NCBI RefSeq assembly: GCF_019443745.1
Contig: NZ_CP050948.1
Location: 2,670,001 to 2,734,000, forward strand
From: Iamia sp. SCSIO 61187
Lineage (GTDB): Bacteria > Actinomycetota > Acidimicrobiia > Acidimicrobiales > Iamiaceae
Reading direction: 5' to 3'
DNA: 64,000 nt
The position numbers and the translations under genes are program-made. Below are positions 52,078-61,459 of the stretch, piece by piece (position 1 is the stretch's first letter; every line of letters starts with the position of its first letter). The notes beneath the pieces were generated by a model. The model was not told the origin of the DNA, did no database searches, and saw nothing but the letters and a program-made list of their open reading frames with translations.

Positions 52078-54723
52078 CTAGCCGAGGTCCCAGGTGACGG
52101 GCTCCTCGGGGGCGTAGGCGCAGAAGGTGCCGGTCCGGATCGATGCGCGCAGGTGCCGTCCGAGACGAGGGTGGGCCGCCTCGACCCGGCGGATCGTGGA
52201 GCGGACCCGCTGGGTGACGGTGGACCGGGCCCGCTCGACGGTGCTCCCCGTGCGACGGGCCCGACCGGCCAGGCCCAGGGCGACGGTCAGCTGGTCGACG
52301 AGGGCGTCCATCTCGGCCTGGGCCCGCTCCGAGCGGGCCACGTCGTGGTGGGCGTCGGCCTCGTCGAGCTCGGCCTGGAGGTCGCGGATGCGCTGCTCGT
52401 AGACCCGGCGGGCGGTCTCGTCGAGCACCTCGCCGGTGCTCCCCTGCTCGACGGCGGCTCCGACCAGCTCGAGGCAGTGCACCTCCTCGCCCGGTCGCGC
52501 CAGCAGGCACGCCAGGTCGTCCATCCCCTTGGTCGCCCGGACCGACGTCGTGCCGTCCCCCAGACCGACCTCCCAGACGTCGCCCTGGCGGCGGAACGTG
52601 CCCTCCCGCCGCCTGGGCGCGTCGTCGACCGGCGCCGGCGCGACCCCCTCGGGCGCCGTCGTCCCCTCGGCCACGGCACCGAGCTCGGCCCGGGCCAGGA
52701 GGATGGCGTCCCGCACCTCGAGGCGGGTGCCACCGGTCGGGTCGAGGGGGAACAGCTCGTGACCGATGCTGGCGGTGATGCTCATGACCGGCAGGGACAG
52801 GGCGGTGGCGGCCAGGTCGGCGGCCGGCCCCGTCCGCCCCACCCGGGCCAGGAGCGGGGCGGCGACGTCGAACACCATCCGCAGCCCGTACGTCGACCCG
52901 CGGCCCAGCAGGTGCTCGAGCAGGTCGAGGGCCGACCGGGCGGCGCCGGGGTGGTCCCCGACGCACATCGCGCCGATGGCGGCCGACCGTCGCGTGCCGA
53001 GGGAGCCGGCGCCGTAGGCGATGGCGTCGCAGCACCCGCGGGCGTCGGCGATGACGTGGCGCGCCTCCTCGACGTCGGAGCGGAGCAGGATGGACCCCTC
53101 GACGGCGCGCGCCCAGACGATGCCGATGTCGGAGCCCGCCGCCGACGCCTCGGCCCCGGCCGCCCGGACCAGGGCGAGGCCCTCGTCGACCTGGCCCAGG
53201 TCGGCCAGCACCTGCGCCCGGGCGGTGTCGGCCTCGACGGCCAGCGCCGACACGCCCCGCTCCCGCGCCGCCCGAGCGGTCGCCTCGAACCACCCCAGAG
53301 CCTCCTCGGCGGCCCCCACCGCCCGACGGGACTGGCCGATGGTGCGGGGCAGGGTGATCGGCCCGAACGGCGAGGTGGCGGCGTGGACCAGAGCCTCCTG
53401 GGCGAGGGCCACCGACGCGGCGTGCTCGCCGCGCATGTAGCGAGCGGTCGCCGCGGTGGCGGCCACGTCGGGGCCCATCGGATGGTCGGTGATCTCCCAC
53501 CGCTCGAGCACCTGCTCGGCCAGCTCGCCGATCTCGTCGAGGTGGGAGTGGTGGATCACGAGCCACAGGGCGGCGGCGAGGAGGAAGGCCCGGTCGGGCG
53601 TGTCGTCCTCCTCGAGGCACCACCGGATGGCCGAGGCCACGTTGGCGTAGAGGTCGACCAGCTCGTTGAGCGCCGACGAGGAGAACGTCCCCGAGCCCAA
53701 GCCGACGATCTCGGTCACCCGCTCCACCACGTGGTCGACGAAGCGGACCTCGACCGCCCGCCGCTGCCCGGCCGCGTCCAGCCGGGCCCGGGCGAAGCTG
53801 CGCAGCGTCTCCAGCTCCCGGTACCACGTGACGGCGCCGGAGGTGTCGGCGACCACCATCGAGGCCGCCACCAGCCCGTCGAGCAGGTCCTGGGTCGAGG
53901 CCAGGTCCGTCCCGGGCCGGGCTGCGGCGGCGTGGGCCAGCTCGGCCGTGAACGGACCGGCGAAGACCCCGAGGTGGTCGAACAGCGCCTGCTCGTCGGG
54001 GGACAGCAGGTCGTGGGACCAACCGATCGCGTCCCGCAGGCTCTGGTGCCGCCGCGCGCTGCGACGGCGTGGCCGGTCGAGGACGTCGAGCCCGACGACC
54101 AGCCGGTCGAGGATCTCTCCGGGCGCCATCGACCGGGTGCGGGCGGCGGCCAGCTCGATGGCGAGGGGCACCCCGTCGAGCCGACGGCACAGCTCCGCGA
54201 CTGCGTCGTCGGGCTCGACGATGCTCCCGGCGTCGGCCGCCCGAGCCACGAAGAGCCCCACCGCAGGTCCGTCGGCCGACCCCGCCGGAGGGAGGGCGAG
54301 CGGGCCGATGGGCACGACCGTCTCCCCGGGCAGCTCGAGGGCGGTGCGGCTGGTCGCCAGGACGGTCGGGGCCAGGCACGCCTCCAGCAGCTCGTCGAGC
54401 GCCTCGGCCACGGCGTCCACGACGTGCTCGCAGTTGTCGACCACGAGCAGCACCGGGCTGTCGACCGGGGCGTCGACCAGGGCCGAGAACGACGCGTAGC
54501 CGAGCTGGTCGGCCAGCGACTCGCGCACGGCCTCGGCGGTGCTCACCCGGGTCAGGTCGACAGTGCGCACGCCGTGGACGAAGCGGTCGGCGACCATCGC
54601 CGCGGCCACGCGGGCCAGGCGGGTCTTGCCGATGCCCCCCGGCCCGATGAGCGTGACGAGCCGACGGTCGGCGAGGCGATCGGTCACCAGCGCCAGCTCG
54701 GCCGCCCGGCCGATCAGCTCCAT
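52078..54723 (-). CDS. STAND ATPase/TPR regulator without a LuxR domain
   Basis: An 881-residue protein. MELIGRAAELALV is followed by Walker A GPGGIGKTRLA (about 27-37), VLLVVDNCEHVVDAV (Walker B), LATSRTALELPGE and a LDGVPLAIELAAAR block of AfsR-like NTPases. Then come TPR-like helices, and a C-terminal module with VWEVGLGDGTTSVRATKGMDD and LRASIRTGTFCAYAPE, seen in actinobacterial ATP-binding regulators. There is no LuxR or SARP DNA-binding domain. TACGCT with a six-base spacer precedes ATG 54723 (leaderless); the frame opening at 54771 is unlikely. It may act through a protein partner. Confidence 0.85.
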   Translation of the reverse strand: MELIGRAAELALVTDRLADRRLVTLIGPGGIGKTRLARVAAAMVADRFVHGVRTVDLTRVSTAEAVRESLADQLGYASFSALVDAPVDSPVLLVVDNCEHVVDAVAEALDELLEACLAPTVLATSRTALELPGETVVPIGPLALPPAGSADGPAVGLFVARAADAGSIVEPDDAVAELCRRLDGVPLAIELAAARTRSMAPGEILDRLVVGLDVLDRPRRRSARRHQSLRDAIGWSHDLLSPDEQALFDHLGVFAGPFTAELAHAAAARPGTDLASTQDLLDGLVAASMVVADTSGAVTWYRELETLRSFARARLDAAGQRRAVEVRFVDHVVERVTEIVGLGSGTFSSSALNELVDLYANVASAIRWCLEEDDTPDRAFLLAAALWLVIHHSHLDEIGELAEQVLERWEITDHPMGPDVAATAATARYMRGEHAASVALAQEALVHAATSPFGPITLPRTIGQSRRAVGAAEEALGWFEATARAARERGVSALAVEADTARAQVLADLGQVDEGLALVRAAGAEASAAGSDIGIVWARAVEGSILLRSDVEEARHVIADARGCCDAIAYGAGSLGTRRSAAIGAMCVGDHPGAARSALDLLEHLLGRGSTYGLRMVFDVAAPLLARVGRTGPAADLAATALSLPVMSITASIGHELFPLDPTGGTRLEVRDAILLARAELGAVAEGTTAPEGVAPAPVDDAPRRREGTFRRQGDVWEVGLGDGTTSVRATKGMDDLACLLARPGEEVHCLELVGAAVEQGSTGEVLDETARRVYEQRIRDLQAELDEADAHHDVARSERAQAEMDALVDQLTVALGLAGRARRTGSTVERARSTVTQRVRSTIRRVEAAHPRLGRHLRASIRTGTFCAYAPEEPVTWDLG

Positions 54724-54729
54724 GGGGCG

Positions 54730-54735
54730 AGCGTA
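54730..54735 (-). promoter_or_regulatory. -10 box of the STAND ATPase gene (leaderless)
   Basis: TACGCT on the minus strand, then CGCCCC, then ATG at 54723. Same spacing as the other leaderless starts. Confidence 0.5.
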
Positions 54736-54860
54736 GGGCGGCGCGCCACCGGTCCGCCGAGCGAGAACCACCGCCCGGAGCGGCGCGGCCGGCTCGGGTC
54801 GTCACACCGTGAGGCGCGACATCACGCCTGGGGGGTGAGACCCCACCACGGAGGACCACC

Positions 54861-55913
54861 ATGACCATCGACCTCAGCCAGCGGCTCTGCGACGCCACCA
54901 TCGGCACGCTCGAGCTGTTCGCCGTCCACCTCGGCACCACCCTCGGCCTGTACGAGGCCTTCGACCGCCACGGCCCGCTGACCGCCCCCGAGCTGGCGGA
55001 CCGGGCCGGCATCGACCCCCGCTACGCCCAGGAGTGGTGCGAGCAGCAGGCCGTCGCCGGCTACCTCGAGGTCGCCTCGCCCTCGGCCGTGGCCGAGACC
55101 CTGCGGTTCGCCCTGCCCGAGGAGCACCGCGGTGCCCTCCTCGACCCGATCGACGGCGACCACCTCGCCCCCTTCGCGTCGATGGTGGTCGGGATCGCCG
55201 GGGTCCTCGACGACGTGGCCGAGGCCTTCCGCACCGGCGGCGGCGTGCCCTACGCCCGCTACGGGGCCACGTTCCGCGACGGCCAGGGCGCCATCAACCG
55301 CCCCGCCTTCACCTCCGACCTGGTCAAGGCCTGGATCCCGGCCGTCCCCGGCCTGACCGACCGCCTCGCGGCCGGCGCCCGCGTCCTCGACGTCGGCACC
55401 GGCCAGGGCTGGTCCGCCATCGCCATCCAGACCGCCTGGCCCGCCGCCCAGGTCGTCGGGCTCGACACCGATGCCGCGTCGATCGCCGACGCCCGGGCCC
55501 ACGCCGCCCAGGCCGGCGTCGACGTGCGCTTCGCCGACCCCACGGCCTCGATCGCCGACCTCGGACCGGTCGACGCCGCCTTCGTCCTCGAGGCCCTCCA
55601 CGACATGTCCCAGCCGGTCGAGGTCCTCCGCGCCCTGCGCCAGGCCCTCACCGACGACGGCGTGGTCGTCGTCGTCGACGAAGCCGTGGCCGACGCCTTC
55701 ACCGCCCCCGGCGACGAGGTCGAGCGGATGATGTACGGCTGGAGCGTCGTCCACTGCCTCCCGGCCTCCATGTCCGAGGAGGGCTCCGCCGCCCTCGGCA
55801 CCGCCCTGCGGCCCTCGACCGTCGCCGACCTGGCCGCCCGGGCCGGCTTCTCCTCGTGCGACGTCGTCGACGTCGACGCCGGCTTCTTCCGCGTCTACCG
55901 CCTCGCGGTCTGA
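54861..55913 (+). CDS. Class I SAM-dependent methyltransferase (winged-helix N-terminus)
   Basis: The 350-residue protein has an N-terminal dimerisation/winged-helix part (FAVHLGTTLGLYEAFDRHGPL, ELADRAGIDPRYAQEWCEQQ) as in O-methyltransferases, then motif I VLDVGTGQGWSAIA (about 174), VVGLDTDAASI and AAFVLEALHDMSQPVEVLRAL. The substrate is probably a small molecule. ATG 54861 is preceded by GGAGG nine bases upstream. The gene is 25 bp before an acetyltransferase in the same direction. Confidence 0.9.
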   Translation: MTIDLSQRLCDATIGTLELFAVHLGTTLGLYEAFDRHGPLTAPELADRAGIDPRYAQEWCEQQAVAGYLEVASPSAVAETLRFALPEEHRGALLDPIDGDHLAPFASMVVGIAGVLDDVAEAFRTGGGVPYARYGATFRDGQGAINRPAFTSDLVKAWIPAVPGLTDRLAAGARVLDVGTGQGWSAIAIQTAWPAAQVVGLDTDAASIADARAHAAQAGVDVRFADPTASIADLGPVDAAFVLEALHDMSQPVEVLRALRQALTDDGVVVVVDEAVADAFTAPGDEVERMMYGWSVVHCLPASMSEEGSAALGTALRPSTVADLAARAGFSSCDVVDVDAGFFRVYRLAV

Positions 55914-55938
55914 CCCTCACCCCCTCCAGGAGATCACC

Positions 55939-56595
55939 ATGTCCACCACCACCCGCTTCCCCGTCCGCTCCATCGAGCGCATCGACGCCTTCGTGCGCGC
56001 CGAGGCCGCCACCGTGCTCACCGCCGCCTTCCTCGACGACCCCGTCTTCACCTGGATGGAGCCCGACCGGGCCGCCCGGGCCGACACCCTGCCCGTCCTG
56101 TTCGACGCCTTCCTCGCCGCCCAGGCCCGCCACCGCACCGCCGACCTGGCCCGGGTCGACGGCCCGGCCGCCGGCGTCGCCCTCTGGGTCCCACCCGGCG
56201 TGGCGGCCGTGCACGCCGACGACGAGCCCGAGCTCGAGGCCCGCCTCGGCGTCCTGGGCCCGGCGGCCCTCGCCCGGATGGGGGCGTGCAGCGAGGCCTT
56301 CGCCGCGGTCCACCCGGCCGAGCCCGCGTGGTACCTCAACTTCCTGGCCGTCGCCCCGTCTCACCAGGGCCGGGGCATCGGGTCGGCACTGCTGCGGTCG
56401 GTGCTGGCCCAGTGCGACGTGGGCGGCGAGGCCGCCTACCTCGAGGCCACCTCGGAGCGGAACCGGGCCCTCTACGAGCGTCACGGCTTCCGCCTCATCC
56501 GGGAGATCCCCCTCCCCGACGGTGGCCCCACGTCCTACGCCATGTGGCGCGACCCGATCATGCCCCCCGGCCACGCCTGGCCGCAGCAGCGCTGA
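55939..56595 (+). CDS. GNAT-family N-acetyltransferase
   Basis: A 218-residue GNAT protein: WYLNFLAVAPSHQGRGIGSALLRSVL carries the acetyl-CoA Q-x-x-G-x-G motif (QGRGIG), and YLEATSERNRALYERHGFRLI is the conserved C-terminal half. The N-terminus has an Asp/Arg-rich cap. ATG 55939 follows AGGAG by six bases. It is co-transcribed with the methyltransferase just upstream. Substrate unknown. Confidence 0.9.
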   Translation: MSTTTRFPVRSIERIDAFVRAEAATVLTAAFLDDPVFTWMEPDRAARADTLPVLFDAFLAAQARHRTADLARVDGPAAGVALWVPPGVAAVHADDEPELEARLGVLGPAALARMGACSEAFAAVHPAEPAWYLNFLAVAPSHQGRGIGSALLRSVLAQCDVGGEAAYLEATSERNRALYERHGFRLIREIPLPDGGPTSYAMWRDPIMPPGHAWPQQR

Positions 56596-56703
56596 CGACC
56601 CCCCAACCCCGCCCGAGACGCGAGCGCGAGGAGCGCAGCGAACCAGGCGAACGGGGACGGCGGGGTCGCCATCCCCCGGCGGCCCGGCGCAGCCGCTGGG
56701 GGG

Positions 56704-56726
56704 CTGCGGGGGGTCTCCCCCCGCAG
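56704..56726. terminator. Strong hairpin between convergent genes
   Basis: CTGCGGGGGG, TCT loop, CCCCCCGCAG: a perfect 10-bp stem in the 244-bp gap between the acetyltransferase end and the secG end. There is no T-tract, but the position fits a bidirectional terminator. The rest of the gap has several GAGCGCAGCGA-like short repeats. Confidence 0.6.
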
Positions 56727-56839
56727 AGGAGCCGTGGCCCCGACGGACGAGGGGTCCGGCTCCGGAGAGGTCTTCAGCCCCGAGCGCAGCGAGGGACCCT
56801 CAGCTCGTAGGAGTGGAGCGAGCGCCAGCGAGCGAACGA

Positions 56840-57073
56840 CTACGAATTGGTGAGGAGCATCCCGAGGGCGATGGTGGTGAAGGCCCACACCAGGGCGACG
56901 ACGACCGTCAGCCGGTTGAGGTTCTTCTCCATGACGGTGGACCCGGCGGCCGAGGCCCCGATGCCGCCACCGAACATGTCCGACAGGCCGCCGCCCTTGC
57001 CGCTGTGCAGCAGCACCAGGACGATGAGGATCCCCGACGCAGCCAGGTGGAGGGGGGTGACCAGGTACAGCAC
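56840..57073 (-). CDS. secG: Preprotein translocase subunit SecG
   Basis: A 77-residue protein with two membrane spans (about 4-22 and 56-74) joined by the SecG loop LLHSGKGGGLSDMFGGG. It is an auxiliary subunit of the SecYEG channel. The GTG at 57073 is the start. In actinobacteria it normally follows tpiA; here the opp operon lies between them. Confidence 0.92.
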   Translation of the reverse strand: MLYLVTPLHLAASGILIVLVLLHSGKGGGLSDMFGGGIGASAAGSTVMEKNLNRLTVVVALVWAFTTIALGMLLTNS

Positions 57074-57165
57074 GGGTTCTCGGGCTCCTACGGCTCAGGG
57101 ACGGCCCTGCGGGCCGGCGATCAGGTTAGTGGCGTCGACCGGCGGTGATGCCATCACCACCTCGG

Positions 57166-58242
57166 TCAGAGCATCACGCGGACCTTGGGGAAGTGGCAGG
57201 CCACCTCGTGCTCGGTCGCTCCCCACTCGCCGCTGGCCAGCGGGGGGTCCTGCTCGACGCAGGCGCTGGTGTCGGTGCCGGCGGCCTCCAGCTCGGCCTT
57301 GCGCCAGCACCGGGTGCGGAACCGGCACCCCGACGGCGGGTTGGCCGGGTTGGGCGGGTCGCCCTCCAGCACGATCCGCTGGCGGGCCCGCTGCTTGCGC
57401 GGGTCGGCCAGGGGCACCGCCGACAGCAGGGCCTGGGTGTAGGGGTGCACGGGCCGGTCGTAGAGGTCGTCGGCGGATCCCAGCTCGACGATCTTGCCCA
57501 GGTACATGACCGCGACCTGGTCGGAGGTGTGGCGGACGACCGACAGGTCGTGGGCGATGAACAGGTAGGCCAGCCCCAGCTCGTCCTGGATGTCCTCGAG
57601 CAGGTTGACCACACCGGCCTGGATGGACACGTCGAGAGCCGACACCGGTTCGTCGAGCACGAGCATCTCGGGGTCGAGGGCGAGGGCCCGGGCGATGCCG
57701 ATGCGCTGGCGCTGCCCGCCGGAGAACTCGTGCGGGTAGCGGTTGGCGTGCTCGGGCTTGAGGCCGACGAGCTCCATGAGGTCCTTGACCTTGTCGGCGC
57801 CGCCGTCCTTCCACCGGTCGTGCACCCGCAGCGGCTCGCTGACGATGGCCTGCACGGTCTGGCGGGGGTTGAGCGAGGCGTACGGGTCCTGGAACACGAT
57901 CTGCATGCGCCGGCGCAGGGCTCGCACGTCGCGGTTGCTGGCGCGGTGCACGTCGATGCCGTCGAAGCGGACGGTGCCGGCGGTCGCCTCCAGGAGGCGC
58001 ATCACCAGTCGCCCGGTGGTGCTCTTGCCGCACCCCGACTCCCCCACCAGGCCGAGGGTCTGGCCCCGGTGGAGCTGGAAGCTGATGCCGGAGACGGCCT
58101 GCACCGCCCCGACCTGGCGGCTGAGGAGGCCGGCCTTGATCGGGAAGTGCTTGACGAGGTCCTCGACCTCGAGCAGCGGGGCGGCATCGGCCGGGCGGGT
58201 GGCCGCGGGGGCGGCGTCGTTGGCGAGGTCGATCTGGCTCAC
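57166..58242 (-). CDS. oppF: Oligopeptide ABC transporter ATPase (OppF type)
   Basis: A 358-residue ATPase: Walker [10 protein letters not shown] (about 66-74), signature [15 protein letters not shown], Walker [13 protein letters not shown] and the OppD/F C-terminal oligopeptide/dipeptide transporter Cys cluster (CRFRTRC). It powers peptide uptake with OppD. Start: GTG 58242 overlapping the OppD stop (GTGA). It is the last gene of the opp operon. Confidence 0.93.
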   Translation of the reverse strand: MSQIDLANDAAPAATRPADAAPLLEVEDLVKHFPIKAGLLSRQVGAVQAVSGISFQLHRGQTLGLVGESGCGKSTTGRLVMRLLEATAGTVRFDGIDVHRASNRDVRALRRRMQIVFQDPYASLNPRQTVQAIVSEPLRVHDRWKDGGADKVKDLMELVGLKPEHANRYPHEFSGGQRQRIGIARALALDPEMLVLDEPVSALDVSIQAGVVNLLEDIQDELGLAYLFIAHDLSVVRHTSDQVAVMYLGKIVELGSADDLYDRPVHPYTQALLSAVPLADPRKQRARQRIVLEGDPPNPANPPSGCRFRTRCWRKAELEAAGTDTSACVEQDPPLASGEWGATEHEVACHFPKVRVML

Positions 58243-59336
58243 GGCGCAGCCTCCAGGGGCTTCCACTCGATCTCGTCGGTGCGGTGGCAGGCGGCGGCGT
58301 GACCCTCCACCCGCAGCGGCTCCAGGTCAGGACGGATGTCGCGGCAGATCCCCGGCACCAGCGCGTGGGGGCAACGGGGGTGGAACGCGCACCCCGAGGG
58401 CATGGCCAGCAGCGACGGCGGGTGGCCCACGATGCGGGCCAGGCGCTCGCTGGAGCGGGCGTCGAGGCGGGGCAGGGACCCGAGGAGGCCCTGGGTGTAG
58501 GGGTGGGCCGGGGTGTAGAAGACCGACTCCACGTCGGCCAGCTCGCACACCCGCCCGGCGTACATGACGAGCACCCGGTCGGCCACGCCGGCGACCACGC
58601 CGAGGTCGTGGGTGATGATCATGATCGAGCTGCGGGTGCGGTCCCGGATCCGCTCCATGACCTCCAGGACCTGGGCCTGGATGGTCACATCGAGGGCCGT
58701 GGTGGGCTCGTCGGCGATGAGCAGGTCGGGCTCGTTGACGATCGACATGGCGATCATGGCCCGCTGGCGCATCCCCCCCGAGTACTCGTGGGGGTACTGG
58801 TCGGCGCGTGACCGCGGGTCGGGGATGCCGACGATGTCGAGCATCTCGACCACCCGGTCGCGCAGCTGCTCGCCCTTCATCTCGGGCTCGTGGACCTGGA
58901 TGGCCTCGGCGATCTGGGTGCCCACCTTGTACACCGGGTTCAGGGCGGTGAGGGCGTCCTGGAAGATCATGGCGATGCTCTTGCCCCGCAGGGGCTGGAG
59001 GTCCTTCTCGCCCAGACCGACCAGCTCGGTGCCTCGGAAGTCGATGCTGCCGGTGATCTTGGCGTTCTTGGGGAGCAGGCCCAGGATCGCCATCGAGGTC
59101 ACGCTCTTGCCCGAGCCCGACTCACCGACGACGCCGAGGGTCTCGTTGGCGCTGAGGTCGAAGCTCACCCCGTCGACCGCCGTGACCGGACCGTCGTCGG
59201 TGGGGAACTCCACCCGGAGGTCGCGCACGCGCAGCACGACGTCGCCGTCGACCACGTCGCTCCCGCTGACCTCGAGGGTGGAGAGGTCGAGGTCCTCGTC
59301 GCCGGCGTAGGGGTTCTTCTCCAGGTCCGGGCTCAT
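58239..59336 (-). CDS. oppD: Oligopeptide ABC transporter ATPase (OppD type)
   Basis: A 365-residue ATPase: Walker [11 protein letters not shown], signature [15 protein letters not shown], Walker [14 protein letters not shown], and the C-terminal Cys-rich oligopeptide-transporter extension ([16 protein letters not shown]). It pairs with OppF. Start ATG 59336 overlaps the OppC stop (ATGA at 59333-59336). Confidence 0.93.
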   Translation of the reverse strand: MSPDLEKNPYAGDEDLDLSTLEVSGSDVVDGDVVLRVRDLRVEFPTDDGPVTAVDGVSFDLSANETLGVVGESGSGKSVTSMAILGLLPKNAKITGSIDFRGTELVGLGEKDLQPLRGKSIAMIFQDALTALNPVYKVGTQIAEAIQVHEPEMKGEQLRDRVVEMLDIVGIPDPRSRADQYPHEYSGGMRQRAMIAMSIVNEPDLLIADEPTTALDVTIQAQVLEVMERIRDRTRSSIMIITHDLGVVAGVADRVLVMYAGRVCELADVESVFYTPAHPYTQGLLGSLPRLDARSSERLARIVGHPPSLLAMPSGCAFHPRCPHALVPGICRDIRPDLEPLRVEGHAAACHRTDEIEWKPLEAAP

Positions 59337-60358
59337 CGGCGGGCCTGGGGGTCGAACGCGTCGCGCAGGCCGTCACCCAGGAAGTTGACGGCCAGCACGG
59401 TCAGGAGGATGAACAGGCCGGGGAAGTAGAGGAGGTGCTCGTCGAAGGAGATGTTCGCTCTGGCGCGCTCGAGCATGACCCCCCACGACGTCTCCGGTGG
59501 TTGGACGCCGAAGCCGAGGAAGCTCAGCGTCGACTCGGTGACGATGGCCACGGCGATGGCCAAGGTGGCGTTGACGACGATGGGTCCGATGCAGTTGGGC
59601 AGCAGGTGGCGGGTGATGATCCGGAAGTTGGAGGCGCCGACGGCGCGGGCGGCCTCGACGAACTCCTTCTCCTTCACCGAGAGCACCTGGCCCCGTACGA
59701 TCCGCGCCACCGGCATCCAGCCCAGCATGGCCAGGACGAAGATGATGATGGAGTCGGTGCCGAAGCGGGGCTCGCTGCCGTTGCCGAGGACGAACCGCCC
59801 GACGGGGTTCTGGTCCGACTGGGCGAACTTGACCGCCACCGCGAGGACGGCGATCCCCGGCACGATGAGGAACAGGTCCGTGATCCGCATCAGCAGCTGC
59901 TCGACCCAGCGGCCGAAGAACCCGGCCAGGGACCCGGTGATGGTGCCGATGATGGTCGAGATGAGGGCGACGGTCAGGCCGATCTTGAGCGAGATCTGAC
60001 CGGCGTAGATCACCCGGGCGAAGTAGTCCCGCCCGTTGGCGTCGGTGCCGAACCAGTGCTCGCTGCTGGGCGGCTCGACGCCGGCGAGGATGTCCTGCTC
60101 CCGCGGGTCCTGGGGGACCCACAGGTCGGCGGCGAAGATGGCCACGCACAGCAGGACCAGCAGCACCAGGCCGAGCATGGCCAGCTTGTGGCGGAAGAAC
60201 CGGCGCCGGAACAGCTGCCACTGCGAGCGCGGCGGGGCGCTGTCGATCTCGGTGCCGATCTCCTCGGCCGCGACCTCGTCCTCCAGCAGCTCGACGTAGT
60301 GGGCCTCGGGGTCACCCGGGCGGGGGCCGCCGGCGGTCGGCTCGTCGTCGTCGGTCAT
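59333..60358 (-). CDS. oppC: Oligopeptide ABC transporter permease (OppC type)
   Basis: A 341-residue permease: a charged cytoplasmic N-terminus (about 1-55), a first span [18 protein letters not shown], and the EAA loop [24 protein letters not shown] (with the G in the EAA-x3-G pattern), typical of OppC/DppC. ATG 60358 overlaps the OppB stop by four bases. It forms the channel with OppB. Confidence 0.92.
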   Translation of the reverse strand: MTDDDEPTAGGPRPGDPEAHYVELLEDEVAAEEIGTEIDSAPPRSQWQLFRRRFFRHKLAMLGLVLLVLLCVAIFAADLWVPQDPREQDILAGVEPPSSEHWFGTDANGRDYFARVIYAGQISLKIGLTVALISTIIGTITGSLAGFFGRWVEQLLMRITDLFLIVPGIAVLAVAVKFAQSDQNPVGRFVLGNGSEPRFGTDSIIIFVLAMLGWMPVARIVRGQVLSVKEKEFVEAARAVGASNFRIITRHLLPNCIGPIVVNATLAIAVAIVTESTLSFLGFGVQPPETSWGVMLERARANISFDEHLLYFPGLFILLTVLAVNFLGDGLRDAFDPQARR

Positions 60359-61365
60359 GAGAGCCGGATCCGGGGATCGAGGATGCTGTAGAGGATGTCG
60401 GCCAGCAGGTTGAAGGCGATGACGAAGATGGCCACGACGACCATCCACGCCTCCAGCACGGCGATGTCGCCCTGGAGGAGGGCCTGGACGAACATCCGGC
60501 CCATGCCCGGGATGGAGAAGATCGTCTCGGTGACGAGCAGCCCGCCGAAGAGCAGGCCGATGTCGATGGCCATCACCGTGACCAGCGGGATGAGTGCGTT
60601 GCGCACCCCGTGCTTGAAGACCACCTTGCGGCGGGGGACGCCCTTGGCCCGGGCCGTGCGGATGTAGTCGGCGCTCATCACGTCGAGCATGGCCGAGCGC
60701 TGGTAGCGGCTCCACGCCCCGACGATCTGGACGCTCAGCGTCATCACCGGGAGGATGAGGTGGCGGATGTAGTCCTCGGCGTACTCGGCCCCGCTGAGGG
60801 TCTCCTTGGCTCGCGCCCGGTGGAGGTTGACGAAGTCGACCTGGCGCTTGTCGAGGCCCAGGAACGAGATGTCGTTCTTGATCGCCCACTCCGGTATCCG
60901 GAAGGCGAACACGTTGATCGCCAGCAACCCGAACCAGAACGGTGGCATGGCGATCGCCAGGTAGCTGAACCCGGTGAGCACGTAGTCCGGTAAGGAGTAC
61001 TGCTTCAGCGCCCCGAACACCCCGATGGCCACCGCCAGCGTCGCCGAGACGATCACCCCGAAGAAGATCAGCTGGATCGTGTTCCACAGCGCCGGGCGGA
61101 CCATGCCGGTCACCGGCTGTCGGGTGCGGGCGCTCTCGCCCCAGTCGCCCTGGACGAAGTCGCCGAGCCACTTGGTGTACTGCACCGGGACCGGGTCGTT
61201 GAGGCCCAGGCGCTCGGTCTCCCGGGCGATCACCGCAGGGTCACGGACGTTCCGCAGCCGGGCGGTGGGGTCGAACGTCTCGCGGACGAACCAGAACAGC
61301 AGGAACGAGGCGATGAGGACGACGGGGATCGAGATCAGGATCCGCCGCAGGACGTAGATCAGCAT
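60355..61365 (-). CDS. oppB: Oligopeptide ABC transporter permease (OppB type)
   Basis: The 336-residue permease begins MLIYVLRRILISIPVVLIASFLLF, the standard OppB/DppB first span, and has the EAA-like loop MLDVMSADYIRTARAKGVPRRKVVFKHGVRNAL. About six spans in total. It is 94 bp downstream of oppA, with a hairpin in the gap that may lower its expression relative to oppA. Confidence 0.92.
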   Translation of the reverse strand: MLIYVLRRILISIPVVLIASFLLFWFVRETFDPTARLRNVRDPAVIARETERLGLNDPVPVQYTKWLGDFVQGDWGESARTRQPVTGMVRPALWNTIQLIFFGVIVSATLAVAIGVFGALKQYSLPDYVLTGFSYLAIAMPPFWFGLLAINVFAFRIPEWAIKNDISFLGLDKRQVDFVNLHRARAKETLSGAEYAEDYIRHLILPVMTLSVQIVGAWSRYQRSAMLDVMSADYIRTARAKGVPRRKVVFKHGVRNALIPLVTVMAIDIGLLFGGLLVTETIFSIPGMGRMFVQALLQGDIAVLEAWMVVVAIFVIAFNLLADILYSILDPRIRLS

Positions 61366-61397
61366 GGGGCCACCGGGAGGAGAGGGGGGAGAGACCG

Positions 61398-61428
61398 GGG
61401 GCCCGGCACGCGCTGCGTGCCGAGCCCC
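61398..61428 (-). terminator. Intercistronic hairpin between oppA and oppB
   Basis: A stem of GGGGCCCGGCACGC against GCGTGCCGAGCCCC (12 of 13 pairs, GCT loop) in the 94-bp gap. No T-tract follows, so it more likely attenuates or protects the oppA message than ends it fully. This would give more of the binding protein than of the permeases. Confidence 0.55.
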
Positions 61429-61459
61429 TGGTCTCAGATCACGGGGTTGGCGTCAGCGC

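Noticed and set aside
56631-56835. GAGCGCAGCGA-like repeats as a mobile repeat family
   Set aside because: The copies are short and imperfect in very GC-rich DNA; without a genome-wide count they cannot be told from composition.
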